A DNA stretch of 64,000 nt, from contig NZ_JACJFN010000003.1 of NCBI RefSeq assembly GCF_014164785.1, positions 186,001-250,000 of the forward strand. The letters are read 5' to 3'. The notes beneath the pieces were generated by a model. That model made no database searches, was not told the origin of the DNA, and saw nothing but the letters and a program-made list of their open reading frames with translations. This document shows, piece after piece, positions 55,001 through 62,700 of this stretch (positions within the stretch are counted from its first letter, which is position 1; each line of letters opens with the position of its first letter). A program made the position numbers and the translations under genes. The stretch is from Aquipseudomonas guryensis (GTDB lineage: Bacteria > Pseudomonadota > Gammaproteobacteria > Pseudomonadales > Pseudomonadaceae).

Positions 55001-56725
55001 CAGCTTGCCGTCCAGCGGCTGGCTGCAGAAGGACAGACCGGTGCGGGTCATCCAGCGGGGCGACTTGCCTTCGGCAACCTTCTTCGCCGCTTGCTGCAGC
55101 TTCTTGTCTAGCTCGGCCAGGTCGGCGACCAGCACGGCCAGGCGCACCGGCTTGCCACTGCAATCGCGGGCGGCCAGGGTGGCGGCCAGGTCAGCCAGGC
55201 GCAGGCTCGGGTTGGCGGCGATATAGCCCAGCACCTGCTGGATATCCTGCAGCAGCGCCGCCGTGGAATCGGCGGCGAACACGCACAGTTCGCAGTCGCG
55301 CTGACCCAGGCTCGGCGGGCGCAGGGCGCCGCTCGGCGCCTCTTCGAGAATGGCGTGGGTGTTGATCCCGCCGAAGCCGAAGGAGTTGATCCCGGCGCGC
55401 CGCGGCGCATCCGGCTTGGCGATCCAGGGTTTGCTGGCGGTGTTGACGTAGAGCGGCGTCTGCTCGATCTGCAGCTCGGGGTTGACCGTGCCGCACAGGG
55501 TCGGCGGCAAAATCTTGTGGTGCAGGGCCAGGCTGGTCTTGATCAGTCCGGCGATGCCGGCGGCCGGGATGCAGTGACTGATCATCGACTTGACCGAACC
55601 GATCGCCACGCTGCCGAGCAGACCCTGGCGCGCGCCGAGCACGCTACGCAGAGCGGCGATCTCGGTCTTGTCGCCCAGCGGGATGCCGGTGCCGTGGGCC
55701 TCGATCAGCGAGATGCTGGCCGGTTCCACGCCACTGCCCTCGTAGGCGCGGCGGATCGACAGGGCTTCGCCCTCCTCGCTCGGCGCCAGCAGGCCGGTGC
55801 CACGACCATCACTGGCCTGGCCAATGCCACGGATCACCGAGTAGATGCGGTCGCCATCGGCCAGGGCGTCGTCGAGGCGCTTGAGCACCACCATGCCCAG
55901 GCCTTCGCCGAGCAGGGTGCCATCGCTGCCCTGCTCGAACGGGCGAACTTTCTTGCGCCCGCTGAGGGCGCCGAGCTGGGTGAAGATCACCGAGACTTCG
56001 GCCGGCAGCGAGGCATTCACCCCGCCGGCGATCATCAGCTTGCTGCGGCCGTTGCGCAGTTCGTCCATGGCCGCGTTGACCGCCAGCAGTGAGGAGGAAC
56101 AGGCGGCGTCGACGATGTAGTTCGGCCCCTTGAGGTTGAGGCGGTTGGCGATGCGCCCGGTCATCACGTTGGGCACCAGACCCGGGGCGATGTCGGTATT
56201 GGACGGCGGCAGCTTCTTCTGCAACGCCGCGCGCAGGCGTACCAGGTCGTCTTCGCTGAGGCTCGGCTGGGCCGCCTTGAGCAGTTCCAGGGTCTGGTCG
56301 AGGACGATGTGGTTCTGGATATGGCTGACCTGGCCGCGGTGCAGGTAGGTGCTGTGGCCGAGGATGATGCCGGTGTCGCGGTGATCGTGTTCGTCGCTCA
56401 GGTAACCGGCATCGAGCAGCGCATCGCGGGCTACCTTGAGGGCGAGGAACTGGTCCGGCTCACCACCGTCAACCGAGTTGGGCATGATGCCGAACTCGCG
56501 CGGATCGAAGCGGTAGAGATCATTGAGAAAGCCGCCGAACTGGGTTTCGATGCGCCCGGAGTCCAGGTAGCGCGAGGCTTCCCATTCGGCCAGCGGCTCG
56601 CCGACGGCATCCGTGGCGGCGAGAATATTGCGCCAGAAGCTGGCGATATCCGGGGCCTGCGGAAAGATGCAGGCCATGCCGATGATGGCGATCGGCTGGT
56701 TGGCTGGCTGGCTCATGCGGCTCAC
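52073..56725 (-). CDS. Iterative-type synthase KS-AT-DH-phosphopantetheinyl transferase
   Basis: A 1550-residue multidomain enzyme. KS: about residues 10-460, with Cys209 in DAACSSSLL, EAHGTGIPLGD and SHCIPAAGIAG histidine. AT: about 560-900, with Ser677 in GHSTGES and the RAYHTPLF histidine. DH (double hot-dog): about 990-1300, with His1015 in DHVLSG and Asp1188 in LLDALGQ. A Sfp-type 4'-phosphopantetheinyl transferase occupies about 1340-1530, with metal ligands in IGVDAERLD (Asp1433) and WCAKEAAAKYLG (Glu1478). No carrier domain lies within. GTG 56725 has AAGGA 6 bases upstream and overlaps the preceding TGA; ATG 56716 is the alternative. It acts with the large upstream synthase and the free ACP. 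Confidence 0.9.
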   Translation of the reverse strand: MSRMSQPANQPIAIIGMACIFPQAPDIASFWRNILAATDAVGEPLAEWEASRYLDSGRIETQFGGFLNDLYRFDPREFGIMPNSVDGGEPDQFLALKVARDALLDAGYLSDEHDHRDTGIILGHSTYLHRGQVSHIQNHIVLDQTLELLKAAQPSLSEDDLVRLRAALQKKLPPSNTDIAPGLVPNVMTGRIANRLNLKGPNYIVDAACSSSLLAVNAAMDELRNGRSKLMIAGGVNASLPAEVSVIFTQLGALSGRKKVRPFEQGSDGTLLGEGLGMVVLKRLDDALADGDRIYSVIRGIGQASDGRGTGLLAPSEEGEALSIRRAYEGSGVEPASISLIEAHGTGIPLGDKTEIAALRSVLGARQGLLGSVAIGSVKSMISHCIPAAGIAGLIKTSLALHHKILPPTLCGTVNPELQIEQTPLYVNTASKPWIAKPDAPRRAGINSFGFGGINTHAILEEAPSGALRPPSLGQRDCELCVFAADSTAALLQDIQQVLGYIAANPSLRLADLAATLAARDCSGKPVRLAVLVADLAELDKKLQQAAKKVAEGKSPRWMTRTGLSFCSQPLDGKLAFIFPGEGSQYLNMFSDLAQQFGEVREWFDFWQGLYDEKAGSGRSDILFPPQSELSDALRGQLEARLFDMDVGSEAIFVASQAMFSLLRALAVEPDVMLGHSTGESSALAASGTMAFSDRQQLADFIRELNKVYRGVLEAGDIATGALLTVGAMSRAQVEQHIAASGEAVVVAMDNCQNQLVLFGSQAAIAGLLKTLSEEGGICALLPFDRAYHTPLFAPVSTAFLKYYQAVGLQTPKTPLYSCASAELFPAAAEQVCELAAAQWSNTVRFRETIANMHRDGVRYFIEVGPSGNLTGFVNDILGGSEYVALASNARKRSGIEQLFSVLGALFVNGKTVDLGKLFRGSNCRVLDLQQPLVEPKRGLLIKNTMPFVHVDAEIAQVLREIMAPAAAQPVAAAPLAMVGAPIATPLLGEIQQLGADKLSAQCPLWSTDRFLADHVLSGPSSYHQPELQGLACVAMMASLEIMAEACAVLAGSRAINLIENVRAFDWVALDRGELTLQVEAECLDAQARLYGASLFNAGSKVMSAEFRIAAPLTGTPLAPLAAAEAYRWADAELYTTGMFHGPLFQSIAGIHGWSGEGIDAALASCSLEGFIQDGEPCDLVLNPVLLDALGQLAAFWLAQQVGTDFNSFPSHIARIELHGQVPADIAGAQLRGRQQPQGGAEQGLGTPRVWDFDCLHEGRLLLRASGFSNIFFPVPNAFYQLRREPMNGWLGAPLASGSATLVSAEEVLLWQLNYLADDFCKQSAAIFLRILAHAILAEDERAEWEAVRHTRQAREWLHGRLCLKEATRYYLYQHTGELLCPADISVWHDELGAPYVDGWWNGQWLDAPSVSLTHDRHGCLAALVPAGRIGVDAERLDRLQRPELVAGSFSAYEQQALDDAPGEQRGELILRTWCAKEAAAKYLGCGLQGAPERFEVLFGEDWTFATVNVAGSAKQAPAQISVALEVQGDLLIALAGAELDYQEFGVANG

Positions 56726-59700
56726 TCGGTTTCCTTACGCAGGTGGGTGCCACCAAGGCGATTGAGGCGAGCATCGACGATGCACTCCAGTTCCTCGATC
56801 AGCAGCAGCAACTTGCCGTCGTCATCGGTGAAGAACACGTTGGCGCGCACCTGCTGGGCCTCGCCGGGCAGGCACTGGAAGTCCATGTGGAAGCGCTCCG
56901 GCAACTGCTCGACGTAGCGAATCACCCGACCGAACTGCGCCGGCAGCGCGGAGCCGTCGTGGAAGGTGCGCGCCCACAGCAGGGCCATCTGCGGCGCCGC
57001 ATCGAGCACCGCCGGGTCGACGATCCACTGCTGCTGGGCCGGCGCGCCGCTCAGCCACTGTTGCGGCGAGCTGGGGCACATCAGCGCCGCTGCGCCCTGG
57101 CTGGACAGACCGTTGATGGCACGGATCACCTGGAAGCGCGGGCCATGGAACAGCCACTCCTGGTAAGCCTTGGCCACAGGCAGCTCACGCTCGCGGTATT
57201 CGCCGGGACGATGCAGCGGTGCTTCCGGCAGTTGCTGGGCCATCTTCACCGCTGCGCGGTAGTGGATGCGCTGGGTCTTGCCGCTGCCCGAACGGATGGT
57301 CAGGCTGGCGTCGAAGCCTTCGCTGCTGGCGTAGGTCGGCGGGTTGATCACCACGGACAGGGTCTGGGTCGGCTCGCTCAGCTGCACGCCCTTGAGCAGG
57401 CGGAACTCGGCCACCTCGGCGACCACCCAGCCCGGCCACATGACACTGGCAGCCTCGGCGACGATCTCCAGGGCCACCGCCGCCGGCAGCACCGGGATGC
57501 CGTCGATGCAGTGCTCCTGCAGGTAGCCGTGGGCGGTATCGATGGTGAAGGTCAGCACCTCGGTGCCCTTGTCGCCATGTTCGATACGGCCGTGGGTCAG
57601 CAGCGGCTGGTTGATACCGCCCTGCGTCGCGCCAGCTTCGGCCTCGAACAGGCGGCCGATGTCGGCCTCGTGCTGCTCCCAGGGGCCGCCACCGGCGATC
57701 ACTTCCACCGCATGTGCGCCGCGCAGACGCAGGGCCTCGCTGAACAGCTGGCGGCCCTGGCCGGCAGTGACCAGGGCCACGCCCTTGTCGGCAAATTTCT
57801 TCTCGGTGTCGGAGGTGACCATGCCGGCGCCGAACTTGGTCGCGCCCCAGGGGCCCCAGTTCAGCGACACCACGTTGACCTGTTCGCCCCACTGGCGTTG
57901 CAGCTGGCAGCACAGGCGGTTCATCAATTCGTTGGCGGTGGCGTAGTCCAGCTGGCCACTGTTGCCATACCGGCCGGCCACCGAGCTGAACACGGCGAAG
58001 AACTCCAGCTCGGCCACATCCACATACTTCTGCAGCAGCAGCATGCCGTTGACCTTGGTGCCAACCACGCGCATCCAGCTTTCCGCGCTTTTGTCTTCCA
58101 GCAGCTTGTCTTCGATCACCCCGGCGCCATGCACCACGCCGCTGACTTTGCCATAGCGCTCGCGCAAACCAACCATCAGGGCCTGCACGGACGGCTCATG
58201 GGTGACGTCGACGGCGATGTACTCGACCGTGGCGCCGGCCTGGCGCAGGTCGGCGATATTGCTGTGCATCTCGCGCAGGGCAACGATGGCCGCCACCTTG
58301 CGCTGCACATCCGCCGGGCTGAGCTGCAGGCGACCGGCGCGCACTTCGCCGATGAAGAACTGGCGCAGGGCGTTCGGGCTGTCGAGGCCGGCGGTGGCCG
58401 GGTCTTCCTCGTGCAACTCGCTGCGCCCGGTAAGGATCAGCACATTGCCCGGCCGGGCCAGGTCGCGCAGCACCTCGGCGGTGATACCGCGGGCGCCGCC
58501 GGTGGCCAGGACCACGGCGTTGTTGAGTGGCGGCAGCAGATCGCTGGCGGCGATTGCATGGGCCTGGGTGCGGAACAGCGTGCGCTGCCCGTCCGGATAG
58601 CCGACTTCCTGGCGCCCACCGACCAGCTGCAGCTCGGTGCTGATGATGGCCAGCTGCTCGGCAGCCGCCAGCGCCGGATCGAGGTCGATAGCACGGGTAC
58701 GCAGGTGCGGGCGTTCCTCACGCACGGACTTGATCAGGCCGCTGCTGCCGCCCTGCAGGCTGAGACCAGTCTCGGCCGGTGTCACACCACGACCGAACAG
58801 GCCACCCAGGCCGCTGACCGCCATCACATGGGCATCGCTGCGCAGCTGCGCGGCCAGGGCATGCAGAATCAGGAACAGCGACTTCTCGTTGACCAGCAGC
58901 TCGCGCTGCCAGCTGCCCAGCTGCGCATCGCGCGGCAAAACATGGGCGCCCAACGGCGCCAGGTGGATCACCCCGGCGACCACTTTGTCCGGGTTGGCGG
59001 CGGTCTCGCGACACCAGGCCAGCAGCGCCGCTTCATCGGCCAGCAGGCTCGGTGCCAGCAACGACACCGTGCAGCCGCGCTGCTCCAGCCACTCCTGCAG
59101 GCGCAACGCCAGGCCATGGTTATCTGCAGTAATGACGAAGTAACCGGGCTCGAACTGGCGCAGGGCGTTGGCCGGAATTTCTTCTGCTTCGGCAATCACG
59201 ACATGCCGGGGCGAATGGCTGACCACGGGGGTGGCAGCTATCGGGTTCGCCCCGGCCAAATCAAAAGGGACTGCCGCCTCGCCGACCTCCAGGCCTTGCA
59301 GCAGCTTGAGCATGTCGGCCAGGGTCGCTCGCGTGTTCAACTCGCTGCGCGCCTCGCCCAGGGCACTGCCGTAGGCCGGCGGCAGGGTCTGCAGCAGGGC
59401 GCCGACGATTTCCACGCGCTTGATCGAGTCGATGCCGAGGTCGGCTTCGAGGTTCTGATCCAGGCCTACCATGTCGCTCGGGTAGCCGGTGCGTTCCTCG
59501 ACGATGGACAGCAGGATGTCCTTCATCTTGGCACCCGCCACCTGCGCCGGGGCGGCGGCAGGAGCAGCCGGCACAGCTGGAGCTGGCGCAACCACGGCCG
59601 GTGCCACCGCTACCGGGACAGGAGCAGCGACCGCGGGGGCAGCGACTGGCATCGCCACCGGAGCCGGTGCGACCGCGACACGCGCCGGTGCCGCAGCGGG

Positions 59701-62700
59701 TGCCGGACGACGGGCCGGAGCCGCCGCTGCCGGCATGGCACGCGGCTGGCTGGCCGCAGCGCCGCCGGCCATGAAGGTATTGAGCACCCGCTCCTGGGTT
59801 TCCAGGAACTGGCGCATGGTGGCGAAATACTCCGCCATCACCGATGACATTTCGTCACCGTTGGGAGCCGTTGTTTCAGACATGACCAGCCTCTCCTTGA
59901 CTCGGGGTGCAGCCTGCGCTGCGCGTTGGGGGACGGGAATTGAAAGGGCTTGAGCGACCGGCGCGACCAGGGTGCGCGGCTCGCTGGGTGCGGCCGGCAG
60001 CACTTCGCCCTGGCGCACGCCGATCTGCCGTGGCGCGGCGCTGGCGCGACGGGCGCCGCTGCCGTTGAGCAGCCAGGCCTGCTTGGGCAGGCTGGCGTCC
60101 TGCCACAGGCCGTCGAGCCGGCCATTGCTGCTGCGCCGGCAATCGCGGCGGGCGAACAGGGCCGCCGGCTGGAAGCTGACGCCCAGGCAGAACAGCCGGG
60201 CCAGGGCAGTCAACAGGCTGCTGATGCCCGCGCCACGCTCATCCAGGGCGATGGCCTGGTGTGGGCGGCCGTCGAGGATGCGCCCGACCAGACGGCTGAG
60301 CACAGCCTTGGGCCCGACTTCGATAAATACGCGGGCGCCGGCGGCATACATGGCTTCGACCTGGGCGACGAACTCGACCGGCTTGACCAGGTGTTCGGCC
60401 ATGCTCGCCTTGAGTTGCGCCGCCTCGCTGCTGTGCAGCGCGGCCGTGCTGTTGGAGTACACCGGCATGCGGCCCGGCTGCCAGTTGGCCGCATCGATGG
60501 CCGCCGCCAACAACGACTGCGCCGGGGCGACGAACGGCGAATGGAAGGCCGCCGCCACCGAGATGGCGCTGGCATTCAGCCCGGCCGCCTGGAAGGCCTG
60601 CAGGGCGCTGGCGATCCCGGCCTGGGAGCCGGAAATGATGCTCTGCTCCGGTGCATTGTGGTTGGCCACCAGCACGTCCGGTAGATGGCCGATGCTGGCC
60701 TCTACCAGCGCCCGCGGCGCCTGCACCATGGCCATGCTGCCGAGCTCGCTGCCAGCGCTGGCCGCGGCCTCGACGATAAAGCGCCCGCGCGCCTCGGACA
60801 GGCTGATCAGGGTGGGGAAATCGATGTGCCCGGCAGCGAACAGGGCGACGAACTCGCCATAACTGTGCCCGGCGGCCATGTCGGCGCTGACGCCCAGTTC
60901 CTGCAGCAGGCGCCACAGCCCGGCCTCGACCACGCCGAGGGCCGGCTGGGCGATGTCGGTGCTGGTCAGCGCCGCACTGGCGGCCTGGCGCGCACCGTCG
61001 TCATAGCAGCCACGCGGGTAGATGAACTGGCTCAGCGGCTTGTCGGCAAAGCGTGCAGTGGAGCCCTGCAGTTGCTGGTCGGCGGCGGCCAGGGTCTCGG
61101 CCACGGCCGGGAACAGCACGGCGATTTCGCGCAGCATGTGGATGTTCTGCGAACCCTGACCCGGGAACAGCACGGCGACCTGACCGGCCTCGACCAAGCT
61201 GTCGCCCAGCTGAATGCTCGGGTCGATCAACGCTTCACCGGCTAGGCGCCGCTGGGCCTTGTCCAGCTTGTCGGCCAGCTGATCCAGACTGCCGACCACC
61301 AGGGCCAGGCTGTGCGTGCCGCTGCCGAGGTTCGCCGCCAGGTGGCAGGCAATATCGGCCAACGCCACCTTGCCCGGCGCCGCCAGTTGTTGCTGCAGCG
61401 CGCTGACCTGAGTCTGTAACTGTTCGCGGCTGGCGGCCCGCCACAGCAGCAGCTCGGCCGCCCAGGCATCGCTGACACTGGGCTGCAACCAGGGCCGGTA
61501 TTCGCCCGAATACTCTTCCAGCACCGCGTGGAAGTTGGTGCCGCCAAAACCGAAGGCGCTGACCGCGGCGCGGCGCGGCTGCTCGCCGTTGACCAGCCAG
61601 GGCTGCGCCTCGTCCAGCACGCAGAGCGGGCTGTCGGCCTTCTTCAATACGGCGTTCGGCGATTGCACGCCGAGGTGCGGCGGCAGGGTCTTGTAATGCA
61701 GGGCCAGGGCCGCCTTGATCATCCCGGCCACGCCGGCGGTGGCCTTGGTGTGACCGATCATGGTCTTCACCGAGCCAACCACGGCTTGCGCCGGACGGCT
61801 GCCAGCTTCGCGCAGCAGCGAGGTGGTGCTGTCCAGCTCAGCGGTGTCGCCGGCCACGGTGCCAGTGCCGTGGGCCTCGAACAGGCCGACGCTTTCCGGG
61901 CCGAAACCGGCCTGCTGGTAAGCGCGGCGCATGGCGCGCAACTGCCCGGCGGGCAACGGCGCGGTGAGGCCCTTGGCCTTGCCGTCGCTGCTGCCGGCCA
62001 TGCCCTTGATCACCGCATAGACGCGGTCGCCGTCACGCTCGGCATCGCTCAGGCGCTTGAGCGCGAGCATGGCGATGCCTTCGGAAATCACGATGCCGTC
62101 GGCCGATTCGTCGAAGGTGCGGCAACGGCCGCGCGGCGACAGGGCCTGGGTCTTGCTGAAGCACAGGTAGCCGAACGGGCCCTGCACGGTATCCACGCCC
62201 CCGGCGATGACCAGGTCGCTGCGGCCGGAGAGCAGTTCGTTGATGCCCTGGTAGATCGCCGCCAGGGACGAGGCACAAGCGGCGTCGGTGGCGAAGTTGA
62301 CCCCGCCGAAGTCCAGGCGGTTGGCGATGCGCCCGGCCATCACGTTGATCAGGATGCCGGCGAAGGTATCTTCGGTCCATTCCGGCAGGCGCTCGGCGAT
62401 CGAGCTCGGCAGCTCGCCAGAAAAACGCGGCAGCTCGGAGCGCAGGCCGTACTGCATGCCGACGTCGCCGGCACCGCCGCTGGCACCGATGATCACCGAG
62501 GCCTTCTCGCGGTTGAAGCCGCGCTGGTCGTAGCCGGCGTCGCTGAGGGTCTGGCGGGCGATATCCAGGGCCATCAACTGCATCGGGTCGACCGACTCGA
62601 TGGACTTGGGCGGCATGCCGTAACGGGTCGGATCGAAGACCATGTCGTCGAGGAAGCCGCCCCAGCGCGAGTAGATCTTGTCCGGGGTGCTGCGGTTCTC

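Noticed and set aside
56743..59847. Plus-strand open frame of 1034 codons opposite the large synthase
   Set aside because: Antisense to KR, DH and ACP domains whose catalytic residues are all in the minus-strand frame; the plus-strand product is low-complexity His/Gln/Arg-rich. The similar frames at 61528-63768 and 51989-53800 were dropped for the same reason.
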